DNA of 21,424 nucleotides from assembly GCA_030019105.1 (NCBI GenBank), contig JASEGY010000011.1, positions 2,157 through 23,580 of the forward strand. The letters are read 5' to 3'. This stretch comes from a bacterium (GTDB taxonomy: Bacteria > UBA9089 > JASEGY01). The position numbers and the translations under genes were made by a program. The notes beneath the pieces were generated by a model, which was not told the DNA's origin, did no database searches, and was given only the letters and a program-made list of their open reading frames with translations. Shown here one piece after another: positions 12,699 through 20,501 of this stretch (positions within the stretch are counted from its first letter, which is position 1; each line of letters begins with the position of its first letter).

Positions 12699-15600
12699 TT
12701 AATCCGGCCTTAAGGTGGCCTTGATTGATTTTTTCTCCTCTGGAGAGAGAGTCACTTGATACGGCCAATCTTTATAGCCTGCTTTCTTGAGAATAATAGT
12801 ATGCTTCCCAGCCGTTATAGATTTTGAGAAGGGTGTGGTGCCAATTAATTCATTGTCAAGGTAGATTGAAGCCCCTGTGGGTTCTGAATCGACCACAATG
12901 GTTGCCCGCAATTCGACTTTCATCTCTGTTGTTGCGTTTGGTATAACCAATGTAGCTTTAGTCCAGACAAAGTCACCTTTTACCAGTTTTATGTTATGCG
13001 CCCCTGAGCTAATTTCATTAAGCAATATGGGCGTACTGCCTTTTTTCTCTCCGTCCAGATAAACTGAGGCCCCTGGTGGAGATGATGTTACCTGGATTTT
13101 GCCGTATTCTATTACTGGTTTCAATTCTGCCTTGATTGATTTTTTTTCATCCTCAGAAAGAGTTACTTCACCAGACCAATCTTCAAAACCTTCCTTTCTT
13201 ACTACAATGGTATATCTGCCAGGCGCTACGGTTTTTGAGAGCGGGGTAGAACCTATTATTTTTCCATCAAGATAGACACTGGCAGAGGAAGGCTCTGAAG
13301 CAACCGTAATAGTAGCAAGTTTTGGTTTGATTGCTTCCCTCTCTGGAGATAAAGGCTTGGAGCGGGCTTTTCCTTTATCTTCCTGGGAAGAAGACAATGA
13401 CTTTTGTTTAACTTCTGGAAGAGTAGCAAGTTTAGGTTTACTTACCTCTTCTTTAGGTGGGTTTTTGGCAACTTCCATTTGCTCCTTTTTTTCACTATAT
13501 TCTTTGACTTCGGGCTTTGGGGTTGAAGCTTCAGGGCGAGGTTTTTCTTCATCCAAGGACAGTAATGAATTATGGATATAGCCAACCCTGTTATCTCTAG
13601 TCTGGATGCGATACCAATCGCCTTCTTTAGAGAGTATAGAAACCTTGTCCCCTTCAGATGCACTGGCAATGACTGTAGATGACGGCCCTGAACGAATATT
13701 GGTCTGGTTTGCAGTAACAATACCTGATAAAGATGCTTTACTGGAAGGTGATACATGAATTTCAATGCTCTGTAATGAATAAACCTTCTTTGAATCTGGA
13801 TTTAGTCTGAATTCTAAAGTATTTTTCCCAGCACGCAACAAATTACTAATATTTAATTCGTCTTTTGGGAAGTTAGAGTTAGATGTATATCCGGGAGCTT
13901 TATAACGCGTCATCAAGCTCCTTTCATTCATATTGATATCAATATAAGTTGCTCCTTCCCTTTCTTCATATCCTGCGTGCGATAACTTCAATAAATACCC
14001 ATTCTTTCTAAAGTTTTCGGGAACAGAAAATTCACATTTAATAATCCCATCATCTTTCTTTATTTCCCAATCGTAATTTCCTGATTGGACATCACCACGA
14101 GTTTTCAAAACAATGCCCTTTCTAATACTATTACTGCCAGAGGCAGTAGCAGTAATATACTTTGGGAAAGAAGTATCCCGAAGAGCGAAATAATCGCCGA
14201 TATCCCCTGAGATAATACCATAACTCAACATACTGGCAAGAAAAACTGAGATTGGAATGACACCAGCTAAATAAGTTTTTTGATGGTGTTCGCGGAAGAT
14301 TGGCTTAGATATCCACCAGGTGATTGGAATTGAGATCAAGCTCGAAAAAACTTTTCCACTACTGATAAGAAGTATAAGTCCACTTGCACATGTCCAAAAA
14401 TAACCAGCTTTCTTATTATTATCTTTTATTTGAAATAAACTTATAATAAAGGCAATTCCAGCGATTATTGCCCAACCTGAAACATGAACAGAGCCAAGGA
14501 GGTAAAGGAAATAGCCACCACTGATTACCGAAGCTACTCCAGTAGATGTTTTGGTAAGTTCTTCTGCCCGTTCATCTAAGCCTTCTACAGAGCGCGAGGG
14601 GGTGTTTACGGTTGGGGGAGGTTCCGGTTTTTTACCCTTAGGGATGGCTTTATCTTTTTCTTTCTTCTCCGTTTCTCCTACCGAAACATGGACAAAGGTC
14701 TCCGCAACAGAGGAAAGAACCAGACGGAACCCGACCCCGTCGTACGAATCCGCAGGTACGCTCATGTTCCGGCACGATGCCCGCAAGTCCCACGGTTCGT
14801 CACCCCACAAACCGCCACGAAACACCCGCATTTGTCCACTATCAGATTTTCTCGGATTATTCTTCGGACTGTTTTTGTAATAGCCCTTACTATACCAGTC
14901 CTGAACCCATTCCTCTACATTGCCGGTCATGTCATATAGTCCAAGTCCATTTGGCTTCTTCTGTCCTACTGGATGGGTCTTTTCTCCTGAGTTTTTGTCA
15001 TACCACGCATAATCCTTTAGTTCTGATTCATTGCTTGTGCCTGCAAATTTCTCTTTCTTTCCACTACTCCTTGCTGCATATTCCCATTCTGCCTCTGTAG
15101 GAAGACGAAATTTCTCTTTGTCCCCCTTTTTCATCTGATTAAGTCTGATTATAAATTCCTGAACATCATTCCAACTGACACTCTCTACAGGATAGTTATC
15201 TCCATTTTGGAAATATGATGGGTTATTCCCCATAATTGTAACCCACTCCTTCTGTGTTACTTCATATTTCCCTATGTAAAAGTCATCCACACATACTTCA
15301 TGGACAGGTTTTTCATCACCATCGCTCTCCCCATCTCCAAAGGTATCCCCCATCTGATAACAACCACCTTTTACAAAGACAAATTCTATACCTGTTAGAG
15401 GGTCTTTGTATGTACTCTTTTCAGTCTCTTGTGATTTTTTAACAGGTCTTGAGATTGTGGGCTTTGGTATTTCGGTTTGTGTATTATCGGCAATAGTTAA
15501 TTGGGCGGCTGTATAAACAGGTTTTGAGATTGTGGGCTTTGGTATTTCGGTTGGTGTAACATCATCTGTTACAGGTAATGACCGGGATACAGCTATTTCG

Positions 15601-15719
15601 GAAGAGGAGGTTCCCGTGAGTGCAGGGGCTTTGGGTTGTTTTTGCCCGCAGAAAGGGCAGAATTTAACAGTGCCGAAAAGCTCTTTATCACAAGATTGGC
15701 ATTTAATGGGATAATTCAT
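12699..15719 (-). CDS. Zinc-ribbon / SUMF1-like / membrane / SH3b / triple-PEGA protein
   Basis: A 1006-aa membrane protein. Residues 7-24 form a zinc ribbon (C7xxC10, C21xxC24). A linker with a duplicated TEIPKPTIS motif follows. A SUMF1/FGE-sulfatase-type domain spans about 103-336 (YQMGDTFGDG, KYEVTQKEWV, RLPTEAEWEYAARS, GLYDMTGNVEEWVQDW, FRGGLW, GVGFRLV). Several hydrophobic helices lie at about 393-510, then a beta-rich region, a bacterial SH3 domain (about 666-720, TNIRSGPSS), a charged Lys/Pro/Glu linker, and three PEGA repeats (about 800-868, 873-941, 940-1006) with SVYLDG and STP motifs. The SUMF1 end reads GFRLV, not the GFRCA-type cysteine ending of true formylglycine enzymes, so a binding role is more likely. 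No clear Shine-Dalgarno precedes the ATG. It heads the envelope gene group. Confidence 0.8.
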   Translation of the reverse strand: MNYPIKCQSCDKELFGTVKFCPFCGQKQPKAPALTGTSSSEIAVSRSLPVTDDVTPTEIPKPTISKPVYTAAQLTIADNTQTEIPKPTISRPVKKSQETEKSTYKDPLTGIEFVFVKGGCYQMGDTFGDGESDGDEKPVHEVCVDDFYIGKYEVTQKEWVTIMGNNPSYFQNGDNYPVESVSWNDVQEFIIRLNQMKKGDKEKFRLPTEAEWEYAARSSGKKEKFAGTSNESELKDYAWYDKNSGEKTHPVGQKKPNGLGLYDMTGNVEEWVQDWYSKGYYKNSPKNNPRKSDSGQMRVFRGGLWGDEPWDLRASCRNMSVPADSYDGVGFRLVLSSVAETFVHVSVGETEKKEKDKAIPKGKKPEPPPTVNTPSRSVEGLDERAEELTKTSTGVASVISGGYFLYLLGSVHVSGWAIIAGIAFIISLFQIKDNNKKAGYFWTCASGLILLISSGKVFSSLISIPITWWISKPIFREHHQKTYLAGVIPISVFLASMLSYGIISGDIGDYFALRDTSFPKYITATASGSNSIRKGIVLKTRGDVQSGNYDWEIKKDDGIIKCEFSVPENFRKNGYLLKLSHAGYEEREGATYIDINMNERSLMTRYKAPGYTSNSNFPKDELNISNLLRAGKNTLEFRLNPDSKKVYSLQSIEIHVSPSSKASLSGIVTANQTNIRSGPSSTVIASASEGDKVSILSKEGDWYRIQTRDNRVGYIHNSLLSLDEEKPRPEASTPKPEVKEYSEKKEQMEVAKNPPKEEVSKPKLATLPEVKQKSLSSSQEDKGKARSKPLSPEREAIKPKLATITVASEPSSASVYLDGKIIGSTPLSKTVAPGRYTIVVRKEGFEDWSGEVTLSEDEKKSIKAELKPVIEYGKIQVTSSPPGASVYLDGEKKGSTPILLNEISSGAHNIKLVKGDFVWTKATLVIPNATTEMKVELRATIVVDSEPTGASIYLDNELIGTTPFSKSITAGKHTIILKKAGYKDWPYQVTLSPEEKKSIKATLRPD
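15441..15553 (-). repeat. Pair of 38-bp direct repeats in the N-terminal linker
   Basis: 15441-15478 and 15516-15553 match at 36 of 38 bases, with a period of 75 bp (25 codons). Each copy encodes TEIPKPTIS followed by K/R-PV in the linker between the zinc ribbon and the SUMF1-like domain. This is a recent small tandem duplication in disordered linker sequence. Confidence 0.8.
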
Positions 15720-16181
15720 AGTTTATAGATGTGAAACGGCCTTGTTCATCGTTTCGGCCACTTACTAAATTAGGTTGCGCAACTTTCTTGGAGTTAATCC
15801 TTTAGGATTTCATTTATACTCAGCGCGGCCATAAACAGTGATTTTGTAAATCGGGTGGTGGCCTATTATAGCTAACTGGATTCCCGTTTTCACGGGAATG
15901 ACAAGGCATGCATGAGTGTCATTCCCGCGGAAGCGGGAATCCAGTGTGATTGCGAAAACCGCAAGTTATGCCCGTGTTAAGTATATGAAAGGCTAAAGCC
16001 TAAACTCCGATGACTATGCTGGTGATGCTGAGTTAAAAGACGAGCTATTAGGGTGATTTCTTACGTTTTTTAACTACGTCCCCCATGTTTACATGTTTAC
16101 CTTGATATCCAACTTTTGTGCGGACCGGTTTGGCTTAAAGGCTTGCAGGCACTATTCTGGCAGACAAGCACGAGGTCTGGA
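15720..16181. other. 462-bp intergenic region without a gene
   Basis: No convincing reading frame on either strand. It holds a small GAAACG/CGTTTC stem at 15733-15755 just upstream of the SUMF1-protein gene, the large palindrome at 15876-15944, a short AGGCT/AGCCT stem near 15990-16002, and a direct repeat of CATGTTTAC near 16084-16099. I see no convincing factor-independent terminator and no clear promoter. It separates the envelope gene group from the guaB3-like gene and its small downstream gene. Confidence 0.6.
15876..15944. repeat. REP-like palindrome of the GGATTCCCG...CGGGAATCC type
   Basis: Two 28-base arms (15876-15903 and 15917-15944) are inverted with only three mismatches around a 13-base loop. 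Each arm is itself a small hairpin (ATTCCCG...CGGGAAT). This GGATTCCCGC/GCGGGAATCC family is a common dispersed intergenic repeat in environmental bacteria. The loop contains GCATGC. Confidence 0.85.
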
Positions 16182-16583
16182 TTAATAGTAGATATAGATT
16201 TTCATATCCGGCTTGGTTTTCTTGTGAAGATGTCTGAAATCACGGTCAATGTCCATTTCTGCCGGATAAGTTAAGGTAAGCTTGTGCTGCTCCCCTTCCT
16301 TTTCCCTGGTAATTTTAGATGGCGGGTATCTGAGAAAGGGTTGCTTGTCAGGGCTTACGGTTTTATTGACCAACCGTATTCCAAATAGCACCCTTGGCCC
16401 TGCTTCCACAGAGGTTGCCACTACTTCCGAGACCTTATACTTTCGCACATTCCGATCGAAATAGACGTTGGACTTTATGATCACTTCTTTATCGGTCAAC
16501 TCCTCCTTGAGCAGCTTCAGATTTTCATCTTCCCATTCCTGAGACGGATTTAGTTTCTTAGCTGAATCAGATTGACGAACCAT
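16182..16583 (-). CDS. Small hypothetical protein downstream of the IMP dehydrogenase-like gene
   Basis: A 133-aa charged, soluble-looking protein that I do not recognise. It has no signal peptide or membrane segment. It is predicted helical at the N-terminus (about 15-30, QEWEDENLKLLKEEL) and beta-rich later (VIIKSNVYF, KLTLTYPAEM), and ends in a Lys/His-rich stretch and KIYIYY. No cysteines are present. AAGGAG lies seven bases before the ATG, and only 13 bp separate it from the upstream stop codon, so co-transcription and a link to the upstream enzyme are plausible. Evidence that it is real: good ribosome-binding site, tight spacing and no competing gene. No function is proposed. Confidence 0.65.
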   Translation of the reverse strand: MVRQSDSAKKLNPSQEWEDENLKLLKEELTDKEVIIKSNVYFDRNVRKYKVSEVVATSVEAGPRVLFGIRLVNKTVSPDKQPFLRYPPSKITREKEGEQHKLTLTYPAEMDIDRDFRHLHKKTKPDMKIYIYY

Positions 16584-16596
16584 CTTAGCTCTCCTT

Positions 16597-17757
16597 TTAC
16601 TTCCCCATCCCTATCTGCTGGGTGCGCTGGAATATCTTCCCTTCGGTCTTAATAGCCGGGGCAATAATGAGTTCTGTAAGCTGCATCTGGCGGATGTCTT
16701 TGGCTCCACAAATTCCCATGGCGGACTTCAATGCCCCCACAAGATTTTGAGAACCATCATCTAAGTGAGCCGGGCCATAGAGGATTTCTTCCAGAGTTCC
16801 AGTAGTTCCAACCTGGATCCGTGTTCCCCTCGGAAGATTCTGATGAGGTGTAGCCATACCCCAATGATATCCCTTGCCAGGGGACTCTTTGGTCTTGGCA
16901 AAGGCCGAACCAACCATAACGGCATCAGCACCGGATGCAAAGGCCTTACAGATGTCTCCGCCTACACTCATGCCTCCATCTGTAATAATAGGCACATATT
17001 TTCCTGTCTGCTTGTGGTGGAAATCTCTGGCAGCAGCACAATCAGCCGTGGCTGTCACCTGAGGGACACCCACACCGAGCACCCCCCGGGTGGTACACGC
17101 TGCTCCCGGGCCCACGCCTACCAGAAGGCCATCTATTCCGGTGGCCATAAGTTCCAGGGCGCCTTCATAGGTAACACAGTTGCCGACTATCACCGGGATT
17201 GGCATTTGTTTGACAAAACCTTCCAGATTTAAGACCTGATGAGTAGAGGAGAGGTGCCTGGCCGTAACTACTGTGGCCTGGACCACAAATATATCTGCTC
17301 CCGCCTCAACCGCTAAAGAACCAAACCTTTCTGCCCGTTGCGGAATAGCTGAAACACAGGCCATCACCCCCGCCTTTTTGATCTCTTCTATCCGACGGCC
17401 AATCAATTCTTCCTTGATCGGTTCCTGATACATCTTTTGGATAATGTTGGTCGCCTCTGCCGGGGTAGCCGTATCTATTTGGTCAACAATCTCTTCCGGG
17501 TTTTCATACCGGGTTTGAATCCCTTCCAGGTTAAGAACAGCTACTCCTCCCAATCGGCCCATCTCGATAGCAAACCGGCAGTCTACCACCCCATCCATGG
17601 CCGCCGCCATGATGGGGATTTCGATCCTGTGATCCCCAATCTGCCAGCTTAGATCTACCTCATCCGGGTCAACAGTAACTAATCCAGGGACCAGCGCGAT
17701 CTCATCAAACCCGTAACATATCCTGGCCTTGCGGCCTCTTCCTACCCACATACCCAT
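16597..17757 (-). CDS. IMP dehydrogenase family protein, GuaB3-like, without CBS domains
   Basis: A 386-aa TIM-barrel protein of the IMP dehydrogenase/GMP reductase family, which interconverts IMP and XMP (with NAD) or GMP and IMP (with NADPH). The substrate loop GVGPGAACTTRGVLGVGVPQ carries the catalytic Cys221. Nucleotide-binding strands follow at IITDGGMSVGGDI and ADAVMVGSAFA. The barrel is continuous, with no inserted CBS pair, and the C-terminal YHWGMATPHQNLPRGTRI stretch is typical of the GuaB3 subgroup (actinobacteria, cyanobacteria and others). Whether it makes XMP or acts as a reductase cannot be told from sequence. The start is well supported: AAGGAGGG eight bases upstream and a candidate promoter just beyond. 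It lies downstream of the Maf-like gene and 13 bp upstream of the 133-aa gene. Confidence 0.85.
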   Translation of the reverse strand: MGMWVGRGRKARICYGFDEIALVPGLVTVDPDEVDLSWQIGDHRIEIPIMAAAMDGVVDCRFAIEMGRLGGVAVLNLEGIQTRYENPEEIVDQIDTATPAEATNIIQKMYQEPIKEELIGRRIEEIKKAGVMACVSAIPQRAERFGSLAVEAGADIFVVQATVVTARHLSSTHQVLNLEGFVKQMPIPVIVGNCVTYEGALELMATGIDGLLVGVGPGAACTTRGVLGVGVPQVTATADCAAARDFHHKQTGKYVPIITDGGMSVGGDICKAFASGADAVMVGSAFAKTKESPGKGYHWGMATPHQNLPRGTRIQVGTTGTLEEILYGPAHLDDGSQNLVGALKSAMGICGAKDIRQMQLTELIIAPAIKTEGKIFQRTQQIGMGK

Positions 17758-17773
17758 TTTCTTTTCCCTCCTT

Positions 17774-17815
17774 AGTATAATTAGTAATTATATTTGTAGC
17801 CGTTTACGGCTTGAA
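17774..17815 (-). promoter_or_regulatory. Candidate sigma70-type promoter for the guaB3-like gene
   Basis: On the minus strand a perfect TATAAT (17792-17787) lies 17 bases after TTCAAG (17815-17810), a weak -35. Transcription would start near 17780, giving a leader of about 22 bases that contains the AAGGAGGG site at 17773-17766. The spacer lies inside the AGCCG/CGGCT stem of the adjacent repeat, so the repeat may have supplied part of the promoter. Confidence 0.45.
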
Positions 17816-17887
17816 ATTAGAAATTGGAAATTAGAAATTAGAAAGTATGAAGGCTCAATTTCCAATTTCAGCGTTCTGTGAACGGTT
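17797..17887. repeat. MITE-like inverted repeat element (GAAATTAGAAATTGG family)
   Basis: About 91 bp between the Maf-like gene and the guaB3-like gene. The ends are inverted copies of a TA(A/G)CCGTT(C/T)AC motif. Inside, GAAATTGGAAATT (17820-17832) is perfectly inverted at 17857-17869 with a 24-base loop. A partial copy (28 of 29 bases identical to 17798-17826) lies at the right edge of the window. The right end stops three bases before the stop codon of the Maf-like gene, so the hairpin could also act as a 3-prime stabiliser. Confidence 0.7.
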
Positions 17888-17889
17888 AC

Positions 17890-19695
17890 TTATATTTTCT
17901 CCACCACCTGTCCCAGGACACCACCCAGACTATGACTGGCCCGGGCAATGGCCGTATAAAGCCGGCTAAACTTATCTTTATCCCTGGCTACATCAAGTCC
18001 CTTATCCGGCCTCAGTCGTTGGATAACCCCCTGGATACTTCCGGAGATAAGCCTGGTAGTCGTGGCTTGATTTATCTGATCATTGATCTCATGCAATCTC
18101 TGATAGTCAGAATTGTTCTGAAGGAGACTCAATGCCTCTTCGCAGACCTGCTTGATTTGAGATGCCTCTGTAATGAGCGCTTTTATATCTGCTTTTAATC
18201 GTGCCAGCTGGGGTTCAGGCCGGTAATTCTCAGCCTCTTTCAGAAATCCTTTTATATCTAAGGGAGAGTAACAATATTGCTCTATGGCCTCAGCCAGGTC
18301 GATAATAAGCACTCCCTCCTTCAATATCCCTCCCTGCGTGGCATTAATACATGTAGCTTTTGTCCGGGCAATCTCCCAATGCAACCACTCCTGGTAAACA
18401 GCCAATTTTTTATGAGTAGCCACAGGCCGGCCGTAGATGTCTTTTACCGAGATAACATTATGCCCAATATACTCCTGGTGTTTCATCTCGACAGGACCTT
18501 TGCCGGCCAGTTCCTTAGACCATTGTTCTTCATAAGACCCCCCGGAAACAAAGGCACGATTATCCGGAAAAGAGAGGTCCTGCCCGACAAAGATAATGGG
18601 GTCAGCCCCAATTTTCCGAGCCAGATCAAAGGCATAAGTAGCTACTGACCCTCCCCCTTTTAAAGAGACGTAAGGTCGGGCAGCCGAGCCGGCCTGGCAG
18701 CATAGATATTCAGCAATCCAGTCCATTAATATATGGCCGTGCGAGGCAATGAGCTTAAGGCCCGAGAAATGTTTAAAGATACGGGGATAACAAACCGGGT
18801 CTGCTACTAAGGTCACATCGTCCAGTTCAAGCCCTCTAAAGTGGTGGTAATTCTTCACCTGGGCATCAACCGTGATCACCATATCCGGCTTGATCCCCCG
18901 CTTCAAGACCGCCTTGAGGGCCGTATCAACGCATATAAGTAAAGCCTTCCCTTTGGCCGCCCCTAAATCCTGGATATTTTTATCTAAGGATGGGCCGGCA
19001 GAGATAATAATGGCCGGTTGATCAGGGAACTTGCCAAAAAGCGAACCAAGGGGTGGATTGCTAATAATCTCAGGGAGGTTGTCGATGATATTTTCCTGCC
19101 ACAGCTTACCAAAAGAACTCATGCCGGTCAGGTTCATCAGGCCCATCTCCAGAACACCCTTTATCGCCTCGACTACTTCTTTATAGTAATCCGGCTTTAA
19201 AGAAAGGCTTGGTCTATGTTCAATCACCTGAACCAATTCCAAACGGTCCAGGGTAATGATCTCTCCGAGATAGTCAATTATCCGCCTGTTTTCTTCTCCA
19301 ATCAACAGTTTTAAACAAGGAGATCTTAATAACCCTGTCAGGCTCCTGGTTTCTAAAGCTACCTTAAATAAATCCGGACTGGGATCTATTACTACCAGGT
19401 CAGTGTCTTCCCCGATAACCGAACTGATCTCTTCAGCTATATAGCCTAATCCAAACCCCAACAAAATAACTACCTTTTTATTTTCAAGTTTGTATTGAGA
19501 CAATATCTTCTTTGCCTCTGCCCGGGGGTCATAAGGACTGTGAAGCGATATAGTCTTTCCTCGCCCATCAATTACCTTCAGGGTAAGATCCCCTTTTTTA
19601 GAGGGTTCTACTACTGCCCTGGCGTTTCCAACAATCTCTAAACGCCTTCGCACTCTTTCAGGTATGTAGGCCAAATTATTCAGATAATAATTCAT
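17890..19695 (-). CDS. DUF115 / Maf-like protein (motility-accessory or MptE-like family)
   Basis: A 601-aa cytoplasmic protein. The N-terminal part has a Rossmann-like glycine loop (VVILLGFGLGYIAEEI, about 74-89) and an acidic strand end (LVVIDPSPDLF). The DUF115 core begins with the hallmark ISAGPSLDKNI (about 228-240) and contains GGGSVATYAFDLARKIGADP and FVGQDLSFP (about 347-377). The C-terminal 120 residues are helical. In bacteria this family includes Maf proteins, which act in glycosylation of flagellin with nonulosonic acids. In archaea MptE-type members are hydroxymethylpterin pyrophosphokinases. No flagellar or pseudaminic acid gene is in the window, so the substrate is open. Its ATG overlaps the preceding stop codon by four bases (ATGA), which implies translational coupling to the aspartate dehydrogenase-like gene. 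Confidence 0.8.
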   Translation of the reverse strand: MNYYLNNLAYIPERVRRRLEIVGNARAVVEPSKKGDLTLKVIDGRGKTISLHSPYDPRAEAKKILSQYKLENKKVVILLGFGLGYIAEEISSVIGEDTDLVVIDPSPDLFKVALETRSLTGLLRSPCLKLLIGEENRRIIDYLGEIITLDRLELVQVIEHRPSLSLKPDYYKEVVEAIKGVLEMGLMNLTGMSSFGKLWQENIIDNLPEIISNPPLGSLFGKFPDQPAIIISAGPSLDKNIQDLGAAKGKALLICVDTALKAVLKRGIKPDMVITVDAQVKNYHHFRGLELDDVTLVADPVCYPRIFKHFSGLKLIASHGHILMDWIAEYLCCQAGSAARPYVSLKGGGSVATYAFDLARKIGADPIIFVGQDLSFPDNRAFVSGGSYEEQWSKELAGKGPVEMKHQEYIGHNVISVKDIYGRPVATHKKLAVYQEWLHWEIARTKATCINATQGGILKEGVLIIDLAEAIEQYCYSPLDIKGFLKEAENYRPEPQLARLKADIKALITEASQIKQVCEEALSLLQNNSDYQRLHEINDQINQATTTRLISGSIQGVIQRLRPDKGLDVARDKDKFSRLYTAIARASHSLGGVLGQVVEKI

Positions 19696-20501
19696 GTTCC
19701 TATCCTGACCGAATCAGTCATTTCCTTAAGAAGAGCGATAGCTGACAGAACGGCCAGATAAGATGTCCTGGGATTAGAGGGGGCAGGGAGGTTTTCGCAG
19801 CGGGTAACTATTCGGCCAAAGTCTCCTTCAGCCTCGATCTCATGAACATTTCTGGTTAGATTGGGATCGGCGACAATCTCTACTTTAGTCCGGGCCGGTC
19901 CTATTCCAGCTAAGCTAAGGGTGGCCGCCACATTGATGTTAGCCGGAAAGCCCCTGGCGGCTTCAATGGCATTTCCCCGGAAGATCATTTTGGGTTGGCT
20001 AATATTATCCAGATCTATTCCATGCTCCACGATAAAGGGAGCCCCTTTTAAGCCGGCCGGTGGTTTACTGGTCCTCAAGCAGACTGAGGTGATTTGAGCG
20101 CTATTGGCTGCTTTCAATCCATCCAAACCGGCAATAGCGCCGGAAGGAAGGAAGATATGCACCCCTTGCTGCCGGGCCGATTCCAGCAAATCCAGCCTCT
20201 CCAATAATCCGCCGGTACTCATTATCAAGACATCTTTCTTCTTTGATATAGCTGATATAACGACTTCCGGCACAATCCGGGCCGAAGCTGCTTCTATGAC
20301 TAAATCAACCCCCCCGGCTATTTCTTCTATGGACTTAATGGTTATTCCGGATGAAAGGCGGCTGACCAAATTCATAGCCTTTTCCTCGACTAGATCGCTT
20401 ACGGCCACCAGATCCATCCCTTCAATCTCTTGAGTTATCACCTCAGCTAATCTGGCCCCAATAGTTCCGCAACCGATCAATCCAACCTTGATCCTCTTCA
20501 T
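19692..20501 (-). CDS. nadX: L-aspartate dehydrogenase-like protein
   Basis: A 269-aa NAD(P)-dependent dehydrogenase. The family oxidises aspartate to iminoaspartate, the first step of de novo NAD synthesis. An N-terminal Rossmann fold carries GLIGCGTIG (residues 8-15 region). The second domain has the family block around a conserved catalytic-type His (H220 in RNVHEIEAEGDFG), with LPSGAIAGLDGLKA in the middle and NPRTSYLAVLSAIALL at the end, the usual close of aspartate dehydrogenases. Length is normal to slightly long. The start codon overlaps the parB stop codon by one base (TAATG). No nadA, nadB or nadC is in the window, so the pathway role is inferred from family only. A related amino-acid dehydrogenase activity cannot be excluded. 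Confidence 0.8.
   Translation of the reverse strand: MKRIKVGLIGCGTIGARLAEVITQEIEGMDLVAVSDLVEEKAMNLVSRLSSGITIKSIEEIAGGVDLVIEAASARIVPEVVISAISKKKDVLIMSTGGLLERLDLLESARQQGVHIFLPSGAIAGLDGLKAANSAQITSVCLRTSKPPAGLKGAPFIVEHGIDLDNISQPKMIFRGNAIEAARGFPANINVAATLSLAGIGPARTKVEIVADPNLTRNVHEIEAEGDFGRIVTRCENLPAPSNPRTSYLAVLSAIALLKEMTDSVRIGT

Noticed and set aside
12685..12768. Longer N-terminal extension of the thioredoxin-fold protein
   Set aside because: It would overlap the preceding gene by 70 bp. The ATG at 12684 has a strong ribosome-binding site and places the signal peptide normally.
14551..15100. Several plus-strand frames of about 80-110 aa
   Set aside because: They are antisense to the SUMF1-like domain and low-complexity in translation; typical shadow frames.
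12699..15719. True formylglycine-generating enzyme
   Set aside because: The domain ends GFRLV and lacks the paired catalytic cysteine pattern; no sulfatase gene is nearby.
16765..17232. 155-aa plus-strand frame opposite the guaB3-like gene
   Set aside because: It is antisense to a well-conserved enzyme gene, and its translation resembles no protein family I know and looks like a shadow of it.
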